Part shown: positions 1 to 11,050 of the stretch, piece by piece | Layout: each line of letters starts with the position of its first letter | Numbering within the stretch: position 1 is the first letter of the stretch | Assembly (NCBI RefSeq): GCF_000003605.2 | Contig: NW_003140818.1 | Location: forward strand, 139,601 to 189,123 | Source of the DNA: Saccoglossus kowalevskii | Lineage: Eukaryota > Hemichordata > Enteropneusta > Harrimaniidae | Length of the DNA: 49,523 nucleotides | Direction of reading: 5' to 3' | Translations under genes and position numbers: made by a program | The notes under the pieces: generated by a model | What the model was told of the DNA's origin: nothing | The model's database searches: none | The model's input: only the letters and a program-made list of their open reading frames with translations

Positions 1-280
1 ACTGATATCGAATACTCATGTGGCAAAACCACCTAACTTTGCTGATATTGAATACTCATGTGGCAAAACCACCTAACTTTGCTGATATCGAATACTCATG
101 TGGCAAAACCACCTAACTTTGCTGATATCGAATACTGATGTGGCAAAACCACCTAACTTTGCTGATATCAAATACTCATGTGGCAAAACCACCAAACTTT
201 GCTGATATTAATTTCTTGTGTGGCAAAACCACCTAACTTTGCTGATATCGAATACTCATGTGACAAAACCACCTAACTTT
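1..280. repeat. 40-bp minisatellite, 7 copies, cut by window edge
   Basis: Seven consecutive 40-bp units with no indels fill bases 1-280. Each carries the words GCTGATATCGAATACTCATG and GTGGCAAAACCACC. The second contains a small inverted repeat (GTGG, CAAAA loop, CCAC). Units 5 and 6 have diverged most. The array starts at or before the window edge, so its full length is unknown. It lies in the APC intron downstream of the 2984-3158 exon. Confidence 0.97.
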
Positions 281-2983
281 TGGTCAAATATTATCACCTA
301 TAGAATTCCCATAGGCGACAGTTAACTTTTGAGATTAATAACTAACGAAGCTCGGTGAACTTTCACACATTAAAATACATAAAATTTGTCAAAACTATGA
401 GTTTAGGGTAACAAAATTCAGTATTCGATCAGTGGTCTTGTTCTGAAGCTACGTAACTTTTCTGATATTGGTGCTAAGTATCTGTAAAGGACCGATGGAG
501 TCAGTCAGTGATATTCTCACTAACACATTCTACTAAGTCTGAATGTTTATAGAGTCACAGGGTTTGGCCCTGAAGCTACACTCTATGCTAAGAGATATTG
601 TAAGTGGATAAACTGACATAATAAAGCTGTGTAATCCTATCAAACTTTGTAGTAAGTACTCTATTTACATTTAATTGAGTGATGGTGTATTTTACCATGT
701 GTGTTAGTCTTAGATAACTTTAACAAAATCTATTAAATACTGGGTAACTGAGATTCTGTCCCCGATAACGTCATGACATTTGTTCCTACTTTCAATTAGA
801 GCTATGAATTGCATCATGGGAGCATAGTTTGACTGATCACTGATTGGCTGATGTCACTCAGGCTTCTTTATTACCACCAAATGCATTTTTCTATAATTTC
901 TTTGTTAATTTTAAACTAGATGAATATAACTTCCTATTCAGATACATCTCGCCTACAATTTTTGCAAAAGATATGAAAAAAAAATGGTTGAAAATAAATT
1001 GCAACGAATAAAATATAGTGTCAAATGGATTGTCTGAAGTGCTGTAATAACGGCCAATTCATAGCAAGTACATCTAAAAAGCCTACTTATTTCAAATGAA
1101 AGCATTAATAGTCTGCACAGTTCCAGTTTGAAAGCTATTCATTACTCATTCAATGTTACATTCATAGCACAATCAATACATGCACAGTTACAGAAATCTC
1201 ACACAAACCACAATAAATTAAGTCTTAAATAAAAATAGTAAAGTAATGCAAATATGCACAAGATATTTTGAAAAGAAACAAAACTTTAACGTTCTTAAGT
1301 TTATTTGATTTAACACCCCGATGTAAAAGTATTCAATGCACAATTCATATCAATATGGCTGCCGGAAAAATTATCACCATGACAACAGCATGAACTGCAA
1401 CAATGATTCTATGTTTAATTTAATATATTACTGCATGATTATGAAAACAGCACAAGCAGCTCTATTCCCAGGGTGAAAGTACTTTCAGAGAAAGGGTGAG
1501 AAATTCACTGAAGTCAATCATCCAGCATAGAACAGAAGTCCGATTAAAAATGAAATTACAATACGATTTTGTTGCAGTATAATGACGGATACATTTTACA
1601 ATGTAACATATTCAAGATGTTAGGCTGACGTCTTGATGTCAGGGCTATGCTTAGACCTGAACCACCACATAACCATAACATAGACAATAAGGGTTTTGAA
1701 AATTTGGCATTGGAAGAGTTTCACTGGGACTCAACCGGTCAAAAGCAGGTTTCACTAACTGTTGCCTCACAAGGGCTGTTAATCATCAAATTGTGAAAAC
1801 TCAACAGTTTTCAATGACAAGTAAATATGCTATGACGTTGCTTTCAGAATTCAAATAAATATGGAACAGACAGAGAACTAAAAGCAATTTTTCTATAATG
1901 GATAATTAGACAAAGGTCATGACAAATGATAGTAATTCATGACTAGAGCAGCTGTGCAGCCATTAAGTCAGGACTGTTGGAATTTACCTTTAATAGCACT
2001 ACGTTAAAGTACTGTAATAATTCAATCACTCTAAAAATATAATTCTAATTTTTATTCTAACTATTCAGTCACCTCGCAATATAAATATTTGTTCATGAAT
2101 TAATAAAATAATGGTCCATCATTCAATACGCATATTTCATTGACTTACATAATTTTGACAAATCAGTTGATGTGAATCTTGTAATCTACGATCGCATTCG
2201 GTATGACCATCCTGGGTTTAATTGATTCTCATTATTCTACATTTTGAAATTTTTTATATTTAATCCTATGAATACCAAAGTCAACTCTTTCACCAAATAC
2301 CCCCGTGAAAAATCTAACATATTGTTAAAATTTTTTATCAAAAGTTTAGTAAATCTGTATTAAAAATGAATGAAAATGTGACCAAAAATTATAACAGGAA
2401 AAATGATGACATGGAAAATGTTAAAATGGCCGCCAGGTTTAAATATACATCTAGACAACGGTAACATCGATTTAAAATGACTATAATTCAAATTTAGTAA
2501 TTATATGTTTATACTTAAAGGAATAACAACAGGTTAACAGTTTGACATTTCTAGACTGTTCACAGAACACCTACAGATATTTTCAACAGTTTCAAATGAC
2601 ATTTTAATACTAGTAACTTCATTATGAATCCACCCACACTCACATCGTTTCAGAACATAGATCAACAGCAGAGTTCTAACATGCTACATATTACCATATT
2701 ACTCGAATAAGAAACCTGTCTTAGTTTTCACGAGCATGGTCGAAAAAAATAAATTGACTTTTCTCCGTTGACTATCTGACCTATTGCATATAATATATGT
2801 TTGTCACTTGTCTCCTATCATGTAACAATCCATTCTATTCCCCCTAGTTACCTCATAAGTACTATCATCAAAAAACGCCAACACAAAAATGACAAACAAC
2901 ATAGAGGTTGTCACTACTTGAAAAACAGCAACACAAATTAAGAGAGATATGCTTATAAAATGACTACAAATGTACGAACTCAC
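281..2983 (-). other. APC intron, partial; no exon seen
   Basis: AT-rich intronic sequence following the splice donor at 2983-2978 (minus strand GTGAGT). I looked on the minus strand for the next APC block, which in vertebrates carries a DKEEKEKDWYYAQLQ-type motif, and did not find it. The next exon should lie beyond the left edge. Around 442-465 is a faint echo of the 40-bp repeat word (CTAACTTT followed by CTGATATTG). Nothing else stands out. Confidence 0.7.
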
Positions 2984-3158
2984 CTTTCGTTATCTAATTC
3001 GTGTAACCGAGCAACGATTTCAAGTGATAGTTTACTTCGTGGTGTACTTCTTCCCGATGAGCCACTGTATCGACTACTACCACTACAGGAAGACCGACTG
3101 GAATATGGACTACGAGGTGTTTTAGAGCGTAACTTCACATTACTGGCAGACATGTTAG
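2984..3158 (-). CDS. APC: APC, second coding exon (partial gene)
   Basis: Internal exon of 175 nt encoding APC residues from about 81 to 139. A T-rich acceptor ending TTGCAG precedes it (minus strand, 3164-3159) and a consensus GTGAGT donor follows (2983-2978). Joining the single G left over from the upstream exon to the first two bases here makes GCT (Ala), after which the frame reads NMSASNVKLRSKTPRSPYSS and ends ARLHELDNER. Human APC has NFPGVKLRSK and later EELEKER at the equivalent places. The exon ends two bases into an Arg codon, as vertebrate APC exon 4 does at codon 141. The Ser/Arg-rich stretch SSRSSCSGSSRYSGSSGRS parallels the Ser-rich linker after the coiled coil. The exon gives no evidence about the armadillo or beta-catenin-binding parts, which lie outside the window. 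Confidence 0.95.
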
Positions 3159-4961
3159 CTGCAATAGATAAAACAATGCATAGAGTCATTAAAAGAGCAA
3201 TTAAAGAACAATAGATAATAACAGCTCTTAATTATTCATGATTGTAATTAATGACCACAATACACCATCTGATTACAGGACACTTTGACTGATGGATTTG
3301 CTAGGGGATCTTTAATTATTTCCTGAAGAATACTTTCGAAAAAATCAACCTTTTGACTATTGAAAGTCAATTTTTGCCATCATTCTAAAATGAATCTATG
3401 CTACGTGAATTTTTCAATGATTGGAAACATGTCCATTCTGTTCAAAATTAACAAAGAAATTACAGAAAAATATACAAAAAATGTGCAAGCTGTATACATA
3501 TGGCATAATAGTAATAAATTTGAAGTAGTTGATAGTCTAGTGTTTATATTTATTTGTATTTTTCTACTGTCTTCGTGTACATAGAAATCCCTGAATTGAA
3601 AACAATGACCATCTATGTACAGACATCATAGACTACGCTGAAAACATTCAGTACACAATGTCGATTATTCTGACTTTACAGTACTGTATTGCTTATTTTA
3701 GTTGTACCCTGTATTATGTATTTACATACAAGTGCATGTTTCTATGGTCAAAATAAGACTTCTAATACAGCAAATACCGTAAATGTATGCATTTTTCAGT
3801 TTGTTTAAATTTTCCAATTTTTGCAGATTAAGGAAATTTGCTGGCTTATAACTACAAGAACATACAATAGCATCATTGTTTTACAACCAAAATAGTGAGA
3901 TATAAAATGCCACAAATGCAAGTGACATTGTAAATATTTTAAAAATAAATACGTATGTAGTACATTGTACCTTGAAACAAAGCAATGAATGAAGTCACCC
4001 AGAATGATAAAGATCCTGGAATTTAATCATTTCTTATCTATGCCGATTATTGAAACAATAAATATAATGAACAATATTCACCAAAACATCTGCCATGATA
4101 TTACAGGTGAACGACTTGTGTCAGTTTTGATGTGTCAATAACTTGACATTGTGCACACCATGATGACCACAATATGATAACTGATAACAGTAGTTGTTTG
4201 AGAATTGGTTAACCAGCTACATATAAAGTTGTTAAGCAGTTACACAGAACATTCTTAACCACAACAATAATGAGTGTTGTGTGAGGGCTCTCTATTGAGA
4301 ATGACCAAGTGTCCAAAACAAATTATATTTAGGGATTCATTTGACTTTTCTCTGAGACAGAAATAAATAACATGGACTACTTGAAATAAAATTAAATTTA
4401 TAACTATTTTCGAAAATTTACCAGAGCAAAACCTGTCTGTTAACTGAATGTCAGTTATCTCGTAATTAGAAAAACTATTTGTATATTTGTACAGAAACAT
4501 TTTGGTATGATATATTTATAATTTCCATGCACACTTTGCAAGACGGGATTTAAGATACTATTCTAAAAGAAGAATTCCTCAATCTAGTCAGTACTTTAAA
4601 ATAGTTAAATTGCACAACCAATAAATGTGGCACTCTCAAATAAAATATTAAGTAATGTTTCCGTGTAGAATTGACAGCCACATTATAAATCCATCAAGAG
4701 AGTTGGATCATATGGACAGGAAATACAGTTGAATGCAAGACAGACAGTCAATTATTTCCACTGAGAGATTAAAGATTTGGCGGCAAAATATTTTTCTCTG
4801 AAGCATAATCAAATATTACAATTTGTTTTTTCTGAATCTCAGGCAGGAAAATCTATCAATTTTTTATACAGCTGTGAAAAATGCTGTCTACAGATGAATA
4901 TATATATATATATTTTTTTTCTTTCTCCCTCCATCACAGGCTACCAACTCTCACTAGAATA

Positions 4962-5169
4962 CTGTGGAATACTTTATTTTCGCTGGAATTAATTTTCGCT
5001 GAAAAGGCTTTTTGGGCGTTTTGTATGGAATATATTTTCACTGATTTTTGATGAGTTTAATGGGAAATATAGGAAAAAAAGTATATTCGCTAGATTTTAT
5101 TTTCACGGAATCATCCCTTCAATGAAAATAGCGAAAATAAATTCCAAGCGAAAATAAAGTATTCTACAG
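4962..5169 (+). mobile_element. TTTTCGC palindromic MITE, copy 1
   Basis: A 208-bp non-autonomous element with terminal inverted repeats beginning CTGTGGAATACTTTATTTTC (left) and CTGTAGAATACTTTATTTTC (right, reverse complement), differing at one base. It is flanked by TA on both sides (4960-4961 and 5170-5171), the target duplication typical of the Tc1/mariner superfamily. Inside, the word ATTTTCGCT recurs in both orientations, so the element can fold on itself. It has no ORF. It is one of five family members in this window and defines the reference orientation. It sits within an APC intron. Confidence 0.85.
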
Positions 5170-6198
5170 TAATAGATTTGTTCCAAAAGAAACTGAGGAT
5201 ATTTGTCATAATTCGAGAGCTACATAGAAGAAATAATTCATTATATAACACATTCTGCTAACTAGTCTGAATAATTTATTATATTACGCCAAACATATTC
5301 ATGGTTGTCAAAACATTCATCATCTCTGCAATGAATTTTTACAATTGAAAATTCTATAAATAATTTTTAATTATCTTGAGTAAAGAGTTAGTAATTTCAT
5401 TTCTCCAATGATTTAACTTTTGAAAGAATCTTCAAAACACAAAACTAATTGAAAATTCAATAATTCTCCTTACATTAAACATTTTACTACCCAGCTCCAT
5501 TCTACATTTACATTACTCACTTAATATGAAGACGTCATTTCCATGAAACTAATACTCAATAATAGTGGAAAACAATCTCTGGAAATAATATTTATTTGTG
5601 ATTTCTATCCTCAGAGCACATCTCAGGTAATCAGGGTGGATGTTTGTTTCGAGGTATTTTTATGTAAGGTCAAAAGAGAAATCACAGAAGAGGTGATAAT
5701 CAATAGTTATTAACAAAAGAAAGTACTTTCACTTTGCAGAATGAAATGAACAATTTTCAAGGCAATATATTGAAACAGTTTAAGTGCTTTTCTCATCAAA
5801 AGGAATCTCATCTAAGAACGTGTCTCCAGTCAGGGACAGTTAAAATACTCATGTTAGTTATTTTAGTTATTTTGCAATCCAGGAAATTTACATTGTAAGG
5901 ATAATTTTGAAATTTTATAAAAGTCAGTGTGGATTCTATGAAACCACTGTCATTTATCTCGACTAAATTTTATGAAAGTTACGATGAAAGCTACTCCATT
6001 AAAGATTTGTTCACTGCTACAATGTTGCCATGTGTGAAAGTAAAACAACTCTAGGTCTACATACTATAGCAATTTGAATTCTTCTATCAAAAACATCAAA
6101 TCTTGTGATAATCCAGAAAAAGAACACAAATAATCAAGACATCAATTTTTAACCAATAGTCCCCATAATATGAACATGTTCACTTTGTAATGTAGTTG

Positions 6199-6214
6199 CC
6201 TATAGGGGGCGCTC
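6199..6214 (+). promoter_or_regulatory. CTCF-like motif in APC intron
   Basis: CCTATAGGGGGCGCTC resembles the CTCF core CC-N-N-YAG-RKGGCGC. Binding is inferred from the motif only. CTCF and its core motif are broadly conserved in bilaterians. The site lies about 0.8 kb downstream of the APC start codon. Confidence 0.35.
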
Positions 6215-6439
6215 TTCACAACAGTTCTATTATATTTCCTAAGTCTGGAAACCAGGAAGTTCACACAAATCAGTACCACAGAATTTTGATTAACATTTGC
6301 CAAAAAAAACATCAAATACATCGTTTATTCAATAATATGTTCATTAGTGCCAGTGCTGCATGACTTCCAGTTGAAAGATTTTTCTTTTCTTTTTCTTTTC
6401 TTTTTTTTGTTGACATTGAATGTTAATGTTGTCTCTCCT

Positions 6440-6770
6440 GACTTTTTTTGTATGTGCAAATTGCAAGTGCTGGGGCCGACACAATATTCATGTTTGGGAC
6501 TACATGACAGGACTGTGTGGCCATCTTCCTATCAAATGGCAATTTAATGCGCTATCCTGGCGTCAACCAGGCTTGGTCGAACACAACCACCAAAGTCGCA
6601 TTTGTTAGTGAATGAATCTTGGCCAGTGGAATTGGCCTTCCCATTGAGTCTGTGGTACACTCACCCAGGGTAGGGGTCAACCCTTTGATATTCAGCCTTA
6701 GGTAGGATTTAAACTTGGGTCTACCGATCATGAGTCTGATGCAACAGCCACTATGCTACCAGTGACTGTT
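6440..6770 (-). mobile_element. tRNA-derived SINE, copy A
   Basis: Read on the minus strand, a tRNA-like head comes first. An A-box-like word TAGCATAGTGG (6758-6748), an anticodon-like stretch CTCATGATC resembling tRNA-Met, and a degenerate B box GTTTAAATCC (6714-6705) sit at roughly tRNA spacing. The body follows down to an A-rich tail near 6446-6440 (ACAAAAAAAG). The words AGTCA at the head side and after the A-run may be remnants of a target duplication. Body segments recur at about 38917-39115, including TTAGTGAATGAATCTTGG (plus-strand reading), which supports a dispersed SINE rather than a tRNA gene. The start and end are approximate. Confidence 0.7.
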
Positions 6771-6789
6771 TTTCTATAAAGTTACTTAC

Positions 6790-7030
6790 CATTTAAATTT
6801 TGGTCTAAAGAATCAGGCACGTTGGCAGAGGTTAACATAACATCAGCATTGGTTTCTTCATCTTGCATACTTGTTTGTATCTGTGTTAGGACATCTTTCA
6901 TGTTTGACGCTTCGGACTCTAGTTTGGTAAGATGGCTGGAGTTGTCCTGCAACTCCTGGCGTAGATGAGAATTCTCTGATTTTAGTGATTCAACTTGCTG
7001 TAGTAACTGGTCGTAAGACGACACAGCCAT
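6790..7030 (-). CDS. APC: APC, first coding exon with N-terminal coiled coil
   Basis: Start exon of adenomatous polyposis coli, a scaffold of the beta-catenin destruction complex that also acts on microtubules and the cytoskeleton. The start codon is at 7030-7028 in a strong context (AAAATGG), and the product begins MAVSSYDQLLQQVESLKSEN against human MAAASYDQLLKQVEALKMEN. The next blocks, NSHLRQELQDNSSHLTKLES and ASNMKDVLTQIQ, align without gaps to the human homodimerisation heptads (about residues 1-55). From about residue 56 the sequence diverges (DEETNADVMLTSANVPDSLD). The exon spans 241 nt: 80 codons plus one base. Its donor is GTAAGT at 6789-6784. The exon itself begins at 7040, after a T-rich acceptor TTGATTTTAG, so 7031-7040 is 5'UTR. 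Vertebrates split this region with a phase-0 intron after codon 45; here it is continuous. The phase-1 exit is shared with vertebrates. Confidence 0.97.
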
Positions 7031-7189
7031 TTTCTTAAATCTAAAATCAATAACAAGAAAGAAAATATATTTTAGTCTTATTATATATAATGATTGATTA
7101 AAAATCAATAAGTTAATTTTTATATAGATATAGTTTATAAATTCAAAAATACTAAAATATGTCATACATTGTAGGGTTTAGAAAACAAT

Positions 7190-7370
7190 TCAATGTTGAT
7201 CGATTCGCAAATTAAAGGCGAGAGAGTCGTCACCTGCCCACGCTCAGGAATTGAGTCCCAAGCGATGACAACAGCACACGCTAAAAACGCAAAGGTTCGT
7301 GGGTAGACGCTTGTTTGTAAACAGTGACACGCCATCTGACGCATGCGCAGGTGGCAACCCCCCCCCCCCC
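7190..7370 (-). promoter_or_regulatory. candidate proximal APC promoter and 5'UTR exon
   Basis: This segment is clearly richer in CpG than its AT-rich surroundings and lies 160-340 bp upstream of the APC start codon. It holds an NRF1-type word TGCGCATGCGT (minus strand, 7349-7339), a forkhead-like TGTTTAC/GTAAACA inverted pair (about 7313-7324) and a C11 run at 7359-7369. On the minus strand GGGCAG followed by GTGACG (exon end 7234) could be a splice donor, giving a 193-bp intron to the acceptor at 7041. The transcription start cannot be placed from sequence. An ORF starting at 7344 would run through this exon (see findings). Confidence 0.45.
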
Positions 7371-8684
7371 AGCTTTAAGCATATCAACACATTTTTTACA
7401 ATAACATAAGGGGCCTCAATATGTGGACAAAAAAAAGACGTGAGGCATACATGTCATTGTGTACTGTTAGTATGCTTACTTGAAAGTAAATTCAAAATTG
7501 AACAATGGTGACAACAAAGATGAGGAAAGACATTTTCCAATTCTATACACAGTTCTTTACAGTTGTATACCGTGGGATGGACACAAACGAGCAGACTAAT
7601 CAGTCTGTGTACAAGAAGTAGACACACCAACCACCAATTAAATAAGCTTTACACTATGACAAACTACAAGAAAGCTTGGCTGAAAAACGTCTAAAAATCA
7701 ACTGAATAAGATCAATCTATTGCAGGAAACAGAAAGTACAAGTAAATGAACCACAGAAAGTGTAGTAATGAAAAAGATAGTATGCACAAATGTAGGAAAG
7801 AGAAAATAGAATGCATTAATGTGAAAAACGTCTTATCAATAATACATAGCAAATGCAGAGCGGAAAAGAATCAAAAGAAACATAAAGGTCAGAAATCTGA
7901 CTATGTCTTTTCTAATAATGATCAATATTATAACAATAATCCCATTCAACCATGCATGCTAACAACATATACAGCAATTATTGAAAACATACAAGTTAGG
8001 CATTCCCCATAATGCATTGTGATATTTCCCATAATGCATTGTGGATATTTCCCATAATGCATTAAATTGGAAAAATTATGGCATATGCAACTTTATATAC
8101 TTTTCCCCCACCCATGACACTTGTTGTTTTATGTTGATAATTACACAACTGGGTTTGTCAAAAATATGTTTGTGCAAATATAAAACAAATATGATTGACA
8201 AATGAAAGACAAAGTGTTTACAGGAGTGGGTTTTTCTGTACAAAGTGTTCAGACAGGGATCCGATTGTACACAGAACTGGGTTGAGAATGGTCACAGAAA
8301 TTCTTTCCCAGGAAATAACCTCAATACAGCACAACATGATATTACTATCAAACATATCATTTATTTCAAAGTTTACTACAAGTTCGTGCAATTGTCAATT
8401 AGCGAATATTTGACATTTGAAAACTATTAAATACGGATATCAGGAAATTAATGGGCCATTATGATGATAGACTTTATATTGAATGATTAATTGCCTGACA
8501 ACGTTGAGTAACTTCAGTAAAATTCAAGCTTTGTTAAATATTGAATTGTAAACCACTTTAATTATAGTCCCACAGCCAAGTAACCATGGAGATGTAAAAT
8601 TCTGGCAAAAAATAGAAATCACTCCTGAATCTCCTCCATTTTGATGGAGAATAACAAAAATTTAAAACTGCCCAATGGTGGCAT
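7371..8684. other. upstream non-coding region
   Basis: AT-rich sequence upstream of the APC promoter candidate. Apart from the short repeat at 8006-8063 I see no gene, exon or known element. The short ORFs are Lys/Asn/Ile-rich, as expected by chance. Confidence 0.6.
8006..8063. repeat. 22-23 bp tandem repeat, 2.6 copies
   Basis: CCCATAATGCATTGTG occurs at 8006 and 8028, and CCCATAATGCATT at 8051, separated by GATATTT-type spacers. The same core appears singly elsewhere in the window (for example 16814, 22190 and 25899). Confidence 0.85.
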
Positions 8685-8945
8685 AGGATGATGCAAACGG
8701 TGACATAGCAGATGCAGTCCAGGATGATGCCAACGGTGACATAGCAGGTGCAGTCCAGGATGATGCCAACGATGACATAGCAGGTGCAGTCCAGGATGAT
8801 GCCAACGGTGACATAGCGGGTGCAGTCCAGGATGATGCCAACGGTGACATAGCAGGTGCAGTCCAGGATGATGCCAACGGTGACATAGCGGGTGCAGTCC
8901 AGGATGATGCCAACGGTGACATAGCAGGTGCAGTCCAGGATGATG
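8685..8945. repeat. 36-bp minisatellite, 7.25 copies
   Basis: Units of 36 bp containing AGGATGATGCCAACGGTGAC and ATAGCAGGTGCAGTCC repeat without indels. A few substitutions occur (CGG/CAG, GATGAC). Because 36 is divisible by three, one minus-strand frame stays open and reads as repeats of MSPLASSWTAPA. I treat this as a by-product of the repeat length: there are no splice signals, no unique protein sequence and no recognised domain. Confidence 0.95.
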
Positions 8946-10063
8946 GGTATTGAGATTCTGCTGAAATTTATGTTGTTACATCTACTTGTATGAAGCTATC
9001 ATACATCTCTAACATAGAAATAGACAGACTTTCAAATTGTATTTGTACATTTGAGTAAAAATCATAAACAAATGTCCTCAAGCAACCCAGACAGTTGTGG
9101 TCATCGACAGATTAGATCAGAAAATTCACCATCTGTTCATTTCATTGATTAAAATATCAGCCACAAAAATCCATAATTCCTGTTTAAGTCTAGTAATATC
9201 ATGACTTAATTACTATATCTACTGCTAGAACATAAATCATGATTTAAAATCTGGATAATGGTATAATAATTAACTGTAGTTTTATAACCTCTGAACTCAT
9301 ATTCAATTTTCTTTAGTCAACATGCAAGTTGTTTTATCTTTGAGGCATGATGACAGAGTTAAAAATGCTATGAATATCATCATTATGGAAAAAAAGTGAG
9401 AGTCTGTACATAGTGTACATCAAAACAAGCTGAACTACTTTCACCCACACACTTACGTCAGACACTTCTTCATCACATAAGGTCATCGACACAAGAAATA
9501 ACATCTCTGGACTGACTGACTCACTCACTCACTTGTGAGTAAGATTTTTTCAAGTGACAACTCTTGCATCCTAATTTATTGGCTGTAAGTGGTATTTCTT
9601 CTGACCTTGCAGACTAAAGGTCAAACCTTGAAAATTAGTAGCGGATCAGAGATCCAGTGAGACAGAAAAGTCTCACCTTTGACAGCCTCTGTACAGGCAC
9701 TGCCGTATGTGACAGGACAGGATCAATACATCAGGCAATGATGAATAATTCAGGGACAGATCTAGATATTTGTTAATATGCCTTTCAGTTGTGGGATATC
9801 ATTCAGCAGAAATACAATCACAATGTATACATTTTAAACGTCCTACATCCTATTTAGGTCATATCATACTATACTGCTGAATAAACTACTTTTAATAATG
9901 TTATCTCTGTGAACCAGTTATATCTTGTGATACTTCATAGCCAACCATCTTGGGATCATTTGACTAATATGACTGAACCCAAATATTATACCTACTGGTA
10001 TTTATTGGAGCAAGGAACATTTTGTTCACTAGCCAGAATTTGATAAGTCAAGCAATTTAAGCT
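8946..10063. other. non-coding region between two minisatellites
   Basis: AT-rich sequence. A minus-strand segment at about 9459-9500 (peptide MTLCDEEVSD) ends exactly at a consensus GTAAGTGTG. It is too short to call an exon and matches nothing I recognise. Nothing else was seen. Confidence 0.5.
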
Positions 10064-11050
10064 ATTAGAACTGTACAGCCAATAAGAGACACTCTTACAA
10101 TCTTGAAAATATTAGAACTATATAGCCAATAACAAACACTCTCACAATCTTGAAAATATTAGAACTATACAACCAATGACAAACACTCTCACAATCTTGA
10201 AAATATTAGAACTATACAGCCAATGACAAACACTCTTACAATCTAGAAATTATTAGAACTATACAACCAATGACAAACACTCTCCAAATCTTGAAAATAT
10301 TAGAACTATACAGCCAATGACAAACACTCTTACAATCTAGAAATTATTAGAACTATACAACCAATGACAAACACTCTCACAATCTTGAAAATATTAGAAC
10401 TATACAGCCAATGACAAACACTCTCACAATCTTGAAAATATTAGAACTATACAGCTAATGACAAACACTCTTACAATCTAGAAATTATTAGAACTGTACA
10501 GACAATGACAAACACTCTTACAATCTAGAAATTATTAGAACTATACAACCAATGACAAACACTCTCACAATCTTGAAAATATTAGAACTATACAGCCAAT
10601 GACAAACACTCTCACAATCTTGAAAATATTAGAACTATACAGCCAATGACAAACACTCTTACAATCTAGAAATTATTAGAACTGTACAGCCAATGACAAA
10701 CACTCTTACAATCTAGAAATTATTAGAACTATACAACCAATGACAAACACTCTCACAATCTTGAAAATATTAGAACTATACAACCAATGACAAACACTCT
10801 CACAATCTTGAAAATATTAGAACTATACAGCCAATAAGAAACACTCTTACAATCTTGAAAATATTAGAACTATACAGCCAATAAGAAACACTCTTACAAT
10901 CTTGAAAATATTAGAACTATACAGCCAATAAGAAACACTCTTACAATCTTGAAAATATTAGAACTATACAGCCAATAAGAAACACTCTTACAATCTTGAA
11001 AATATTAGAACTATACAGCCAGTAAGAAACACTCTTACAATCTTGAAAAT
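10064..11050. repeat. 47-bp minisatellite, exactly 21 copies, CCAAT in each
   Basis: The array spans 987 bp, 21 x 47, with no indels. Each unit starts ATTAGAACTRTACA and in most copies continues with RCCAAT (a CCAAT box) and an ACACTCTYACAATCT-type half. Two main unit types differ at the 3' end (CTTGAAAAT versus CTAGAAATT). Units 7-10 and 11-14 repeat the same order of subtypes, an incipient 188-bp higher-order repeat. Units 17-20 are identical, pointing to recent local amplification. No coding potential. Confidence 0.97.

Larger units (their letters stand above)
3159..6789 (-). other. APC intron between the two visible coding exons
   Basis: A 3.6-kb intron with donor GTAAGT (minus strand, 6789-6784) and acceptor TTGCAG (to 3159). 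It is phase 1, like vertebrate APC intron 3. It contains a MITE at 4962-5169, a (TA)n run near 4898-4911, a CTCF-like motif at 6199-6214, a T-rich run at 6379-6410 and a tRNA-derived SINE at about 6440-6770. Short ORFs in it lack coding character. Confidence 0.85.

Noticed and set aside
6685-6770. Functional tRNA-Met gene on the minus strand
   Set aside because: The B box is degenerate, the acceptor stem does not pair convincingly, and the body continues into a repeat found again at 38.9 kb, so it is a SINE head.
9459-9500. Possible minus-strand exon MTLCDEEVSD with GTAAGTGTG donor
   Set aside because: Very short, no good acceptor, and splicing to the APC acceptor at 7040 would give an immediate stop (ATT TAA).
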